64,000 nucleotides of DNA from Symbiodinium sp. CCMP2592 (lineage: Eukaryota > Sar > Dinophyceae > Suessiales > Symbiodiniaceae), in NCBI GenBank assembly GCA_905221615.1, contig CAJNDT010002002.1:248001-312000 (forward strand), written 5' to 3'. Each line of letters starts with the position of its first letter. Position 1 is the first letter of the stretch. The translations under genes were made by a program, and so were the position numbers. Under the pieces are notes generated by a model. That model was not told where the DNA came from. It did no database searches and worked only from the letters and a program-made list of their open reading frames with translations. This document shows, piece by piece, positions 9,823 to 18,885 of the stretch.

Positions 9823-10001
9823 TTCGGAGGAGTCTTGCAATGCGGACAGCGGAGATCCTGGCAGGAACAGGTTTGCTTGGTACGGAATCGAAGGCACACC
9901 CTCCAGCAATGAAGCCAAAAGGCTTTGTAACTCCGGACGTGAATCGTGGCGAGCAGGGACGTTCAGCTGGCTGCAAGGCTGTGCTGGCTAGGCCGATCTA
10001 A
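9822..10001 (+). CDS. Candidate exon after B element, unknown
   Basis: The frame starting GTTCGGAGGAGT reads RRSLAMRTAEILAGTGLLGT, ESKAHPPAMKPKGFVTPDVN, RGEQGRSAGCKAVLARPI to TAA. A second frame (from 9809) is open for 60 codons. GC-rich relative to neighbours; frame choice uncertain. No family recognised. Confidence 0.38.
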   Translation, partial: VRRSLAMRTAEILAGTGLLGTESKAHPPAMKPKGFVTPDVNRGEQGRSAGCKAVLARPI

Positions 10002-10080
10002 TTTTCACCCCGAGTTCGAACAGACTTCGCTGCGAGTCGCACTGCTTGCGCCGTGCACTCGCGTCACAGCATGTGTGAGC

Positions 10081-10213
10081 TATAATTTAAGGTATATTCC
10101 TTACTTAAGGGGTTTTGGAGTCCCCTAAACCCTAAACCCTATAGATCCCTTATAGATCCCTTTAAGGAACCCTAGGTATATTCCTTAATTAAGGGGTTTT
10201 GGAGGCTCTGGGT
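10081..10213. mobile_element. Family B half-element with S-unit and 30 bp duplication
   Basis: The 30 bp arm GGTATATTCCTTA(C/A)TTAA...TTTTGGAG occurs at 10091-10120 and again at 10175-10204. Between them is a 54 bp S-unit in reverse orientation (CCCCTAAACCCTAAACCC, TATAGATCCCTTATAGATCC, CTTTAAGGAACCCTA). The same S-unit and junctions recur at 19406-19519 and, inverted, at 10401-10514. Confidence 0.9.
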
Positions 10214-10272
10214 ATGGGTGACGCTTGCAGAATTTGAGCCATTGTTGCTCAGAGCCAGGCCATAAGGGGTTT

Positions 10273-10382
10273 CCCAGAGCCTCCAAAACCCCTTAATTAA
10301 GGAATATACCTTCAATTATAATAGGATCCCTAATATGATTTCAAGGTATATTCCTGAATTAAGGGATATTGGAGTCTCTGGG
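10273..10382. mobile_element. Family B palindromic element
   Basis: CCCAGAGCCTCCAAAACCCC on the left, GATATTGGAGTCTCTGGG on the right. The right end is of the 'TATTGGAG' subtype. Confidence 0.88.
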
Positions 10383-10392
10383 TTTAGGGTTC

Positions 10393-10584
10393 CCCGAGAG
10401 CCCAATACCCCTTAAAGAAAGCAATATACCTAGGGTTCCTTAAAGGGATCTATAAGGGATCTATAGGGTTTAGGGTTTAGGGGACTCCAATACCCTTTAA
10501 CTAAGCAACATACCTTTAATTATAAGGGGCTTCATATTATGATTTAAGCTATATTCCTTCATTAAGGGGTATTGGGCTCTCTGG
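10393..10584. mobile_element. Family B (AATACCCC subtype) with S-unit and duplication
   Basis: The arm CCCAATACCCCTTAAAGAAA...ATATACC (10401-10430) is repeated at 10485-10514 around a 54 bp S-unit (10431-10484) identical in sequence to the one at 10121 but in the opposite orientation. The right end is TATTGGGCTCTCTGGG. Confidence 0.88.
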
Positions 10585-10617
10585 GTTTGCGGCGTTGAGG
10601 GCCATGGGCTTTCTATT

Positions 10618-10760
10618 CTCAAAGGGGAAAGGGAGGGACCCTTAATGGGGACCCCTACCCTATTATGGGCTATGCAATGTTTATATCATGGCTATATTAT
10701 GGGTATATACCTGGGGGTCCTTATCCAAATAATTTGGGGTCCCTCCTTTTACCCATTGAT
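10618..10760. mobile_element. Family J palindromic element
   Basis: CAAAGGGGAAAGGGAGGGAC on the left matches the inverse of GGTCCCTCCTTTTACCCATT on the right, with a TGGGCTAT/TATTATGGGTATATACC core. Same family as 30992 and 30712. Confidence 0.8.
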
Positions 10761-11460
10761 ATTCGGAAGGGGTTCAGGTCGTGGGCAGGGTACGCACTTT
10801 CGGCGGTATGCGACGGCGCACCCCGGGCCGTGAAGCCTTAACCATCAACCCCAAACCTTAAATCGCTAAGCCCTAAGCCTAAACCCCTAAACCCCTAAAC
10901 CCTCAACCCCAAAGCCCTAAACCCTAAACTCCCTCAACTCCCTAAACCCTAAACTCCCCAAACCCTCAACCCCAAACCCACAACCCCTGAACCCTAAGCC
11001 CTCAAGCCCTCGACCCTCAAATCAACGGAAGGATCCCATGAACAATCTGCTCGAAGTTTGGTGCTCTCTGTTCTTTGGCTGTATTTGGGTTCAGGGTTGG
11101 GGGCTAGGGTTTAGGAGTCAGGGTTTATCTATAGGGTTCCTTAAAGGGATCTACAGGGTTCCTTAAAGGGGATCTATAGGGTTCAGGGTTTAGGGTTAGG
11201 GTTTAGGGTTTAGTCTTAGGGTTTAGGGTGGCCTTAGGGTATCTAGAGGGTTTGGGGTTTCAGAATCTAGGGGTTTTAGGGTTTTCGGGTGTTCGGCCTT
11301 TGGGGCGTTCGTCTTGGGTGTTAAGGGTTTTAAGGTTTAGGGTTTAGGGCTTTAGCATCTTTAGAAGCTTGTTTTGTTTACGGCTCGAGTGTTGAGGGGT
11401 TTGCGTTTCAGGGTTTGGGGGTTTTAGGGTATGTAGGGACTCTTGGGGACTGAACAGGTG
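10760..11460. other. Telomere-like spacer, orientation switch
   Basis: 10850-11020 is CCCTAAACCCC in type and 11080-11460 is TTTAGGG in type, with S-unit phrases (CTATAGGGTTCCTTAAAGGG) at 11130-11180. A short GC-rich island at 10758-10830 (GVQVVGRVRTFGGMRRRTPG) may be coding but is not separately called. Confidence 0.6.
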
Positions 11461-11533
11461 GGTTTAGGGTTTAGGGTTTAGGGTTTAGGGTTTAGGGTTC
11501 AGGGTTTAGGGTTTAGGGTTTAGGGTTTAGGGT
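11461..11533 (+). repeat. Clean TTTAGGG array
   Basis: About ten near-perfect TTTAGGG units, one with TTCAGGG. Confidence 0.95.
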
Positions 11534-11631
11534 CTAGTAGTCCATGAGGCTTGCACAGCGCGTCTACTTAAAGGATCATGGGACTGGGTTACATCTAGGA
11601 TTGGCGACGCTGCTTAGGATCCAAATTGTCT

Positions 11632-11756
11632 AAGCCATTTACAGGTGGGTAGTTTTAAGGTGGGTAGTCTCCCATAAGCCTTCCATACCACTCCTATAAG
11701 GTAAAGGGGTCTTATGGGAGTACTATGGAAGAGGAACTACCCACCTGTAATGGGCT
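11632..11756. mobile_element. Family P palindromic element (single copy here)
   Basis: CCATTTACAGGTGGGTAGTT on the left and AACTACCCACCTGTAATGGG on the right are perfect or nearly perfect inverted ends. The inner CTCCCATAAG pairs with CTTATGGGAG. Confidence 0.8.
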
Positions 11757-12168
11757 TCTAAATTGTTAAAGCTAAACCCTCAACCCTGTAAGCCCTAAAG
11801 CCCAAACCTTAACTGCTAAACGCTAAGACCTAAGCCCAGGCCCGAAATCTCTGAGCTCGAAGCCTTCAAAAGGAGTTGAACCATAAAGCTTTAAAGCCTC
11901 TAAAATATGGAGGCATCCCGTTAGCGTCCCCAGAACATAGCACAAAAGCATCGCAAAAGCCTGAATCCTGAACCTTCATAAGCCCTAATTCCCAGATCTT
12001 GAGCCCGAAGCCCCGAAAACCTATTGGTTTGGAAAAGCAGAAAATCTGGAGTTTCGAAAGTCCTAAACATGCCAAACACCCCTAGGCCCTATCCCGAATC
12101 ACGGTAGAAGCCCTAAAACCCAAAGTCTTAAACAAACCCTAAACCAACCCTGAACCCTGCACTCTCAG
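11757..12168. other. CCCTAAA-type spacer
   Basis: Degenerate CCCTAAA DNA. A minus-strand open frame (11866-12075) translates repeat-like sequence and is not proposed as a gene. Confidence 0.5.
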
Positions 12169-12245
12169 GTCAGTGGCTGGCATTTGCTTCTTCGCCTCCG
12201 GAATGGGCTTCGCTTACGACGCAGAGGCCTTCACATGTCAAAGTC
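12169..12245 (+). CDS. Candidate micro-exon, hydrophobic
   Basis: After CTGCACTCTCAG the sequence reads SVAGICFFASGMGFAYDAEA and FTCQ. The acceptor-like CTCTCAG and hydrophobic segment are the support. Confidence 0.35.
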
Positions 12246-12549
12246 TAGGCTTTAGGCCTAGCCTCTTAGGCTTTGGTCTCTATACCGGGTTCAATAATGA
12301 GGGTTTAGGGGTTGGTGTCCTGGGTTTAATGTAGGGGCTTTCGTAATTAGGTGTTGGGGGATATTATACTAATACGTTAATGTTAATGGGGAGCCTGCCA
12401 AAGCCAATGATTAAGGCCTTGCGTTAGAGAACCCTACTATAGATCCCTTGTGGAGCCTCTTTAAGGAATCCTTTAAAGGGAACCCTATGCTAATTATCAT
12501 GGCCCCGACGTTAGGGTTCAGGGTGCCTTAGGCTTCAGGGTCTAGGTTC

Positions 12550-12780
12550 CAGAGTCTAGGCCTCCCAGTGGGCCCTTTTTCCCTTTTCGTAGTCCTAGGT
12601 TCCTTGTAAAGTTACCCAATACCAAACACCAGGTTACTGGGCATCATAGGAGTGGTGTTCAGGATCCAAAGGCTGCTTGGAGCCCAGCAGCCTTTCCAGA
12701 GGTTAGGTTTGTTTAAACCTAGCTTCCTGAGTAGTACCCTAAACCCAAACCCTAAACCCTAAACTCTGAGTAGTACCCTT
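12550..12780. mobile_element. Family G relics
   Basis: GTGGGCCCTTTTTCCCTTTT and CCTAGGTTCCTTGTAAAGTT, then AGCTTCCTGAGTAGTACCCT, match pieces seen at 30222, 34668, 51040, 54034, 55626 and 56470. The boundaries are unclear. Confidence 0.5.
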
Positions 12781-12912
12781 AAGGGGCTTTCAGAAACTTA
12801 GGACATGGTATACGCCGCTCTTTTAATCTTCTCTTAAACTCGCGCTTCGCAAAGGGGTTTAAAGGGCTTAAGTTGGGGGTTTATTTCGTTTTGAGCAGAT
12901 AGCAATTGGCAC

Positions 12913-13011
12913 TTGGAGGTTCGTGGGTAGTTGTAAGTTGGGTTAGACGTCCCCTAATATGGGTCATAACTATCCTACATTTGAAGCCACTTAACCACCC
13001 ATGAACCGCCA
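12913..13011. mobile_element. Family C2 palindromic element
   Basis: CACTTGGAGGTTCGTGGGTA on the left and TTAACCACCCATGAACCGCC on the right. A relative of family C with a different inner part (CCCCTAATATGGG). Confidence 0.78.
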
Positions 13012-13994
13012 AGTAAGCCCTAAACCCTAAATCCTAGATGCGAGGTTGTATTCGTGTCGAGTCAAGAGTTAAGAAGCAGCCCTAAACCCTGAAGGTTTAG
13101 GTTTTAGCGTTCACTGTCTTAACCCCTGCATAAAAAAGGCTCATGGAACTTTAGTCAGCAAGGTTATACTTAGGACAACCTTACTGAGGGCACGCAAAGA
13201 TAACCCTACTTACTACGAGTATAGGGCTTATATGAGGATTATAAGGCGCATAGGGTTGACAGGGTGTAGTCCAAGTGTAATGAAGCAACCGCAAAGCTAT
13301 CACGGTAGGCTTCCTGGTCCCAGTTCGGATTAAGGAGTCTTCTTTCAATTAGATGCAGGTATCTTTGTCATAGTTGGGTAACCTTTCGCATTTTTTTGGG
13401 TCTTAAACCCAATAAGGAATAAAAGTGTACTTTTTTTAATCCTTTCCCAACCATGAACTAGGTATATTGCAAGATCTGGGTAGGGTATAGGGTGCAGTGT
13501 AGGGCGCAGGCATCGGGTTTCAGGGTTTACCTGATAGCCAATGGGCTCTTAAGGATTTTGTAGGGGTCTGTTGAGCAAAGGAACCTGCAAAATGTACGCT
13601 CTCTTGTGTGACAGGTGGGGTTGATATTTCAGGCATCAAGATGTCGAGTGCAATAGAGGGGTCGAGCAATTAATTAGAAATCCTATCCGCTTATACTCAC
13701 TCTGAAGATTTCAGCCAAACCTTCCCAAAACCCTGTTCTAAGTCTTAACGTCCCAAAATATCCATAATGTCATATTATGGGTCCTTATTTGAAGGACCTA
13801 AGAACTCTACCTTAGCCCCAAATAACCCATCTTTTAGGGACTTATATAAAGAAATCATATAAGGGAGCCCTAAAAAGGTAGGTTCCTTAGGGTCCATGTA
13901 CTCCAAACTCATAAGGTTCCTCAAACCCCAAACCCTAAACCCTAAACCCTATAGATCCCTTTAAAGGACCCCTTATAGATCCCTAGATTCCCCC
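13012..13994. other. Low-complexity and decayed element spacer
   Basis: Contains a decayed C2-like stretch (13145-13270, CAGCAAGGTTATACTTAGG, AACCCTACTTACTACGAG), the S phrase TATAGATCCCTTTAAAGGAC at 13950, and a family M copy (about 13842-13905). No convincing coding island was seen. Confidence 0.45.
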
Positions 13995-14075
13995 AAGTTT
14001 GCACCCAAGGACGACTACGCCGAGACCGCCCTCGAGACGCAGGAGCTTGGAGAAGGACCGAAGCCTGAAGAACCC
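13995..14075 (+). CDS. Candidate micro-exon, acidic
   Basis: Reads KFAPKDDYAETALETQELGE then GPKPEEP. Clearly richer in GC than flanks and charged in the way of real protein. S-type repeats lie immediately upstream. Confidence 0.42.
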
Positions 14076-14229
14076 CAAAGCCTTAAAGTCACCTTACAGG
14101 GCTTTCGGGTTCCTTTGAAGGGGTTCATAAGGGTGATTAGAAGGGATCCATAGTCACCTTAAAGCCTTAACGTCACCTTAGCGGTTTAGGGTTTAGGGTC
14201 CTACCTGTTTAGGGCTTAGGGTTTAGGGC

Positions 14230-14330
14230 CTTGATTAAGAAACCCCGGCCCCAAAACCGCCAATATAGTAGGATTCATATAAGGAACCCCTAATAAAGGC
14301 CCAAGGTGTCTTACTCAGGTTCCTACTTTA
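14230..14330. mobile_element. Family L palindromic element
   Basis: TTGATTAAGAAACCCCGGCC on the left; CCCAAGGTGTCTTACTCAGG with TTCCT on the right. Confidence 0.6.
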
Positions 14331-14449
14331 CCCTGATAGATCCCTTATCGTAACCCTTATAGACCCCTTTGCCCTATAAGCCCCAATATAGTAGGATTCG
14401 TATAAGCCCGAAGCACCGAAACCTTAAAGTCACCCTACCTGTAGCGGAC

Positions 14450-15329
14450 AAGGGTTTGCTCTAGGGTCTAGGGTTAGAGACCTACCTTTTTCAGGAACTA
14501 TACGGTTTAGGGTTTAGGGTTAAAGACCTACCTGTTGTCACGAACTATGTATAGAAATCATAAGGAGGGACACTAAAAAAGTAGGTCTTTTCGGCTACGG
14601 GCAATTTCTGAATGTTGAATCCTATGTAAGCCCTAAGCCCTGTGCTCTGAACCCCAAAACGCTAAACTCTCAGTTTGAAATCCAATGTAAGCCCCAAACC
14701 CGAACTTCTACAAATTGAATCTAAGTAAGCCCTAAACCGTACATTTAAACCTAAACCCCTAAACCCTAAACACCTTTAGGGTTGAGGTGTTTAGGGCTTT
14801 GGGGTTTAGGGTTAAGGGGTAGGAACCAAGAGCGTCCATATATGCTACCCTTATGGTATTCGTTCTCTAAAGCCATAATAGGGATGGCCTTTCAGGGCCT
14901 TATGCCATAATGGTCGGATATATGGACCGTCTGGGTAACATCCCCTGGTAGTCTGCTATACTGTGTGCAATATACCCTTCGATCCTATTCTAAGTAACGA
15001 TTCTTCGGGTTCGGTGCATGATGAAGGGGCCGTAATGATAAGACTGGGTGCAGGGTTTGTATTGTGGTAGATTGGCACAAGGAATATACTGGAACACTCG
15101 TGCGATTTGTTTGAACATTTGTTTTTATAAATTTCATCATAAACGTCACCCGTAGAGTCCCCCCTCCCGATTACAGCCATTTTGGGATTTAGCGTTTTAG
15201 GGTTCAGGATCTAGCATTTTAGGGTGTAGGATTTAGCGTTTTAGGGTTTAGGGAACCCTAAACCCTAGGCTTTTAGCCTCGGAGCCGGGGCGGCCCGATC
15301 TTCGAGGGTTCAGGTGTTCAGAGGTTTAA
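14450..15329. other. Spacer with decayed family M and an inverted arm pair
   Basis: GACCTACCTGTTGTCACGAA...AAAAAAGTAGGTCTTTT (14518-14590) is a decayed family M copy. CCATATATGCTACCC (14835) faces GGTCGGATATATGGACC (14911) around a GCC(A)TAATA core, another palindromic relic. The minus-strand frame at 14956-15180 opens for 74 codons without family signal. Confidence 0.4.
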
Positions 15330-15436
15330 AGTAGAAGCCAGAAAGTTGGAATATGATTATCCTAAGCCCTTTATGGTAAATTATAGGGTATCCTACCCTG
15401 AAACCATATTCCAACTTTCTGGAGTTCCCTTTACAA
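15330..15436. mobile_element. Family D palindromic element
   Basis: TAGAAGCCAGAAAGTTGGAA on the left, ATTCCAACTTTCTGGAGTTC on the right. A second right-hand arm (15515-15548) follows a CCCTAAA run of about 80 bp, so the right arm is duplicated around telomeric repeats. Confidence 0.85.
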
Positions 15437-15554
15437 GATCCCCCTAAACCCTAAACCCTAAACCCTTAAACCCTAAACCCTTAAACCCTAAACCCTTAAA
15501 CCCTAAACCCTAAACCCTGAAACCATATTCCAACTTTCTGGAGTTCCCTTTATA

Positions 15555-15625
15555 GCTACAGTCACGGAATGCAGGATGGTCAGCAGATATGTTTCCGATG
15601 GATCTGGATGGAGACATCAGAATCG
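15555..15625 (+). CDS. Candidate micro-exon
   Basis: After CACGGAATGCAG the frame reads DGQQICFRWIWMETSESRG then stop. AG|GA border as in the Cys-rich gene. Weak support otherwise. Confidence 0.3.
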
Positions 15626-15652
15626 AGAGGTTAAGTCATAGTTATAGCTTGG

Positions 15653-15760
15653 GCCCAGAGACTCCAGTACCCCTTAATTAAGGGAACATGCCTTAAAGAA
15701 GAGTAGGATTCCAAATTTTCATTAAGGTAGATTCCTTAATTTAAGGCATATTGGAGTTTT
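15653..15760. mobile_element. Family B palindromic element (TACCCC subtype)
   Basis: GCCCAGAGACTCCAGTACCC on the left and GGCATATTGGAGTTTTGGGG on the right. Confidence 0.75.
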
Positions 15761-15774
15761 GGGGGGTTCTTATG

Positions 15775-15913
15775 ATCATAGGGATCCTTAGGGGTGTAGG
15801 GGGAGGGGGGGTAGGGGGCCTTAAGGCCCATAATAAGGACTAGCAAGGCCTATTTAAGGAAATATAGTCCCCTACACCCCTCCCCCCTACACCCCTAAGG
15901 ATCCCTATGATAT
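15775..15913. mobile_element. Family K palindromic element
   Basis: ATCATAGGGATCCTTAGGGG, TGTAGGGGGAGGGGGGGTAG on the left pairs with CCCCTACACCCCTCCCCCCT and CCTAAGGATCCCTATGAT on the right. One other copy at 62995. Confidence 0.88.
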
Positions 15914-16047
15914 GATGCAGGGGTCGTAGTGCTTTGAGGGATCTGACGGTTTTGGAGTTCAGGTTTACGTGTTCCAGGGATGAAGGTTTCACTCTTGACC
16001 CGACTCCGAACTTCGAGCTTGAACCCTTAACTCTGAATCCTAAGTCC

Positions 16048-16155
16048 TACGGTTGATGATACAAATCCTGCATGACCCACAATAAGGAATATACCATAAT
16101 TCCCATGGTGCTGCAGGGCCCCTAAGGTAATGCAGGATTTAAATCATCAACCGTA
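16048..16155. mobile_element. Family A palindromic element
   Basis: TACGGTTGATGATACAAATC on the left, ATTTAAATCATCAACCGTA on the right. TA at both outer ends. Confidence 0.9.
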
Positions 16156-16300
16156 AGTCCTAGACCCTAAGTTTCGAATCCCAAACCTGGACTTAAAACC
16201 TTCAATCCCAAACTCTAATATGGCAAACCCCCAAACCAAACTTTAAGCTTGAACTCGAAACTTTAAACTGTAGACCTTTAACCTTGGCTCACCTTTGCAG

Positions 16301-16413
16301 ATGGCTCGCTGAGAGCGCAGATCCTGCCGCTGGCCGAGCGTGGAAGAGGGTTTCACCATAAGAAGAAGCCTGAATCGCAAAGGCCACCAGTTGCCCCAAG
16401 CCTTGCAAAGTCT
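16301..16413 (+). CDS. Candidate exon, basic
   Basis: After CACCTTTGCAG the frame reads GSLRAQILPLAERGRGFHHK then KKPESQRPPVAPSLAKSR before TTTAGGG. The pyrimidine-rich acceptor is good. Family unknown. Confidence 0.42.
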
Positions 16414-17003
16414 AGGGTTTAGGGTTTAGGGACTAGGGTTAGGGTTTAGGGCCCATTGATCCTTCTAGAGAGCGTCATAGGGTTTTGTAAACGTGTTAGG
16501 GTTAAGGTGTTAGGGTTTAGGCTGTTGTCTTGTTGTGCAAGGTTTTTGCAGAGCTTCAGAGGGTTGCATGTTCCTAGCGGTTTCTGGAGGGTTTTGTACA
16601 CGTAGCTGAGGCAAGATAGGCCCATACACTTTCTCCACAGCACAAAACATAAGGCATAGTGTGCAGCCGCCGATAACTTGTAATGCATTACATGACTTAG
16701 CAGTAGAGTAGGTAACCTTTCATTTTTCCGGATTGCTGTGACCCGTGTTTCATCCCAAAGGTAAGCCTCTAGTTTCCCTAGGCCCTGGGGTGTTTAAAGG
16801 TTCAGTCATAGGGCTTAGCAAGGTTATTCATGTTGTTCGGATAACCATACTTAGAGCACTTATTTATAAACCTCACAGATGGCCCTACTTACTGAGTATT
16901 ACGTCCCTTGAGCCCATAACCCTGCACTCCAAAGCCTGAACCCCTAAATCCTAAACCCTAACACTAGTAACCCTAAGAAAATCTTGCGGATCCGTCAACT
17001 CGA

Positions 17004-17220
17004 TTGCTTGATCCAAGTGAATTGTCTGTTGAGCAGAGAGAGGCCATTGAGTTGCAAGAACAACGTCCTCATGAAACTGAGGTGTCAGAGCCAGAATTGC
17101 CTTTCTCTCCCGGCATTCGCCGACCAGGTGATGAGATTGAGGAACCGCAAGCAAAGTCCTCCAGGATCGATCCGGACACTGAGGTTAAGACCTCACCTAC
17201 TAAGGTTCAGAGGATTCCCT
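17004..17220 (+). CDS. Candidate exon, acidic disordered segment
   Basis: Reads LDPSELSVEQREAIELQEQR, PHETEVSEPELPFSPGIRRP, GDEIEEPQAKSSRIDPDTEV, KTSPTKVQRIPW. Such acidic, Pro-rich stretches occur in linkers of structural proteins and in copia-type polyproteins between integrase and reverse transcriptase, but no catalytic motif is present, so neither is claimed. An overlapping frame (16984-17361) is also open. It lies just upstream of the coiled-coil exon at 17247. Confidence 0.45.
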
Positions 17221-17246
17221 GGCGAACCACAGCACCTTTGCTGCAG

Positions 17247-17350
17247 CAGCCCAGAAGCAGCAGCTGAGCGAAGAGGACTTCCTGGAGAACTTCAAGCAGC
17301 TGCGCAGCAAAGCCCAACAGTCGCTCTGGAAACGGCTGAGAGAGGCTCAG
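17247..17350 (+). CDS. Candidate coiled-coil exon (upstream of telomeric intron)
   Basis: After CCTTTGCTGCAG the frame reads AQKQQLSEEDFLENFKQLRS then KAQQSLWKRLREAQ. Heptad-like hydrophobic spacing and Glu/Lys/Gln richness indicate an alpha-helical coiled coil. It ends at GCTCAG|GACAAC, a GA-type donor like those in the Cys-rich gene at 45-60 kb. The next coiled-coil piece resumes in phase at 17483 after a CCCTAAA array. Confidence 0.5.
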
Positions 17351-17482
17351 GACAACCCTAAACCCTAAACCCTAAACCCTAAACTCTAAACTCTAAACCC
17401 TAAACCCTAAACCTTAAACCCTAAACCCTAAACCCTAAACCCTAAACCCTAAACCCCTAAACCCTAAACCACTAAACCCGAG
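17351..17482. repeat. Putative 132 bp intron made of CCCTAAA repeats
   Basis: Begins GACAACCCTAAACCC and ends CTAAACCCGAG. About 17 CCCTAAA units with a few variants fill it. Coiled-coil reading frames flank both sides in compatible phase, so this telomere-like array reads as an intron rather than a gene boundary. Confidence 0.6.
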
Positions 17483-17540
17483 AAAGTGATGGAGCTTCAG
17501 CGGGAGCTCTCGGAGCGCAAGCGGGACCGAGATGAGGTGG
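17483..17540 (+). CDS. Candidate coiled-coil exon (downstream of telomeric intron)
   Basis: Reads KVMELQRELSERKRDRDEVA, continuing the heptad character of the exon at 17247 in phase 0. It ends near GATGAG|GTGGCC, a possible GT donor. Only about 19 codons, but the continuity across the array is persuasive. Confidence 0.48.
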
Positions 17541-17572
17541 CCAAACCTCTAAACCCGAAGCTCTAATTGAAG

Positions 17573-17685
17573 TCTCAGTCTCTTCCTCGGAAGAGGAAGA
17601 TGCGCCACGGCCCTGCAGAAAGTCCGGAGGCTGTCACGTGGCATGTCATGGGGTTGGATAGTAGAGGATGGTTTCGTCAGGGTTT
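17573..17685 (+). CDS. Candidate exon, basic
   Basis: Reads SLPRKRKMRHGPAESPEAVT then WHVMGLDSRGWFRQ before TTTAGGG repeats. PRKRK could be a nuclear localisation-type cluster. Likely part of the same transcription unit as 17247-17540. Confidence 0.4.
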
Positions 17686-17702
17686 AGGGTTTAGGGTTTC
17701 GG

Positions 17703-17793
17703 GAAAGCAAACTCGCTCTGAAGAATTGGACTGAAGCCACGCAGGGCAGCCGACCCTCATGTATGCTGCAGGGCTCGGTGCGAAAATGGTCCT
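17703..17793 (+). CDS. Candidate exon
   Basis: Between two telomere-like arrays; reads ESKLALKNWTEATQGSRPSC then MLQGSVRKWSWV. Composition only. Confidence 0.35.
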
Positions 17794-17796
17794 GGG

Positions 17797-17930
17797 TTTA
17801 GGGTTTAGGGTTTAGGGTTTTAGGGTTTTAGGGTTTTAGGGTTTAGGGCTTTAGGGTTTTAGGGTTTTAGGGTTTTAGGGTTTTAGGGCTTCAGGGTTTT
17901 AGGGTTTTAGGGCTTTAGGGCTTAGGGACC
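17797..17930 (+). repeat. TTTAGGG/TTTTAGGG array
   Basis: About eighteen units, mostly TTTTAGGG, with GGCTTTAGGG variants. Confidence 0.93.
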
Positions 17931-17977
17931 GGGGAGAGATGAAACGTATGCAGAGATTGGCTCTGAGGTTTGCCTTA

Positions 17978-18094
17978 AGCTACTTGGAGGTTCATGGGCA
18001 CTTATAAGTAAGGTTATAACTAGGGTAACTATACTTATAACCCATATTAGGGGACTTATAACCCCACTTATAACTAGGCCTGAACCTCCAAGTA
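17978..18094. mobile_element. Family C2 palindromic element
   Basis: TACTTGGAGGTTCATGGGCA on the left, GGCCTGAACCTCCAAGTA on the right; TA at both ends. Confidence 0.85.
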
Positions 18095-18107
18095 CGGGCA
18101 CCTAACT

Positions 18108-18306
18108 TTTTTCAAAAAGGGTCCAAGTAGCAGTATAGTAGATATTAGCCCCAATTCCTAGTGTATGAAGCTATATTAGATCCCAGGAGCCCTTGAGGAA
18201 CCCTTAAACCCTAAAGCTTTCCCAAAGGGTCCAAGTAACAGTATAGCATATACTTTTGGGGCCCAAATACCTAGTAAGCACCTACTGTGATGGTACTTGG
18301 ACCCTT
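18108..18306. mobile_element. Family N palindromic elements (one partial, one complete)
   Basis: CAAAAAGGGTCCAAGTAGCA at 18113 is a partial copy. The complete copy starts CCCAAAGGGTCCAAGTAACA (18223) and ends TGGTACTTGGACCCTTTGGG (18306). Confidence 0.75.
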
Positions 18307-18327
18307 TGGGTTTGTAGGGAGGTAGGG

Positions 18328-18482
18328 TTTGCGCGCATCCCGACAGAACCTGATGGAGCCTTGCCGACAGGGTTGTCCGCTTTGGAGGTACTCTTCGGGA
18401 TGTTACCAGAAAAAAAAAGTTGACCGAGAAATACAACAAACATCTGATGGAATCTTGTACGCGCACTATAGAACCCCGCGAA
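18328..18482 (+). CDS. Candidate exon with poly-A frameshift
   Basis: Reads FARIPTEPDGALPTGLSALE, VLFGMLPEKK, then a run of nine A (18411-18419) after which the next frame reads LTEKYNKHLMESCTRTIEPR. Both parts look protein-like, so a homopolymer indel (real or sequencing error) is likely. Family unknown. Confidence 0.42.
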
Positions 18483-18566
18483 ACCCTATAGGCCCTATAA
18501 ACTTGCTAAGCCACCTGAATCTGAAGCCGTAAACCCTCAACCGTAAACCCGTCAAAACCCTGTAAA

Positions 18567-18650
18567 GCCAAATCTGGATCGAGGCTGGGTTTTCAGCTGA
18601 TCTCTTTCGCTGGCGGCTTCGGCATTCTGTCGGCCGCCTCAGCGTCGCAG
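18567..18650 (+). CDS. Candidate exon, hydrophobic helix
   Basis: Reads AKSGSRLGFQLISFAGGFGI then LSAASASQPVG before TTTAGGG. Could be a membrane segment. Composition only. Confidence 0.35.
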
Positions 18651-18885
18651 CCCGTAGGCTTTAGGGTTTAGGGTAGATCATACACTTGCGCATTATATCC
18701 TTGCCTTGTAAGTCTCTGGTATACTTGCAGTATGCCAGCAGACGAAACAGCCCCAGTCTAACTTCTTCTATATAAGTCCCTTTGCTCAGACCCTACCGGA
18801 ACCCTCTCACTCCGACCTTTCTTGTGTTCCTGACTAGGTTCCTGAGTGGTACCCTGTTGCCCTTTTTATTCCGGGTCCCCTTATC

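Noticed and set aside
15160-15190. Possible spliced-leader relic (ACAGCCATTTTGGG)
   Set aside because: Shares only the AGCCATTTTGG core with the dinoflagellate spliced leader as I know it; the ends differ and no other relics were seen.
17247-17300. QLSEED similarity to an epitope tag (vector contamination)
   Set aside because: Only a partial match within a longer natural-looking coiled coil; no vector sequence nearby.
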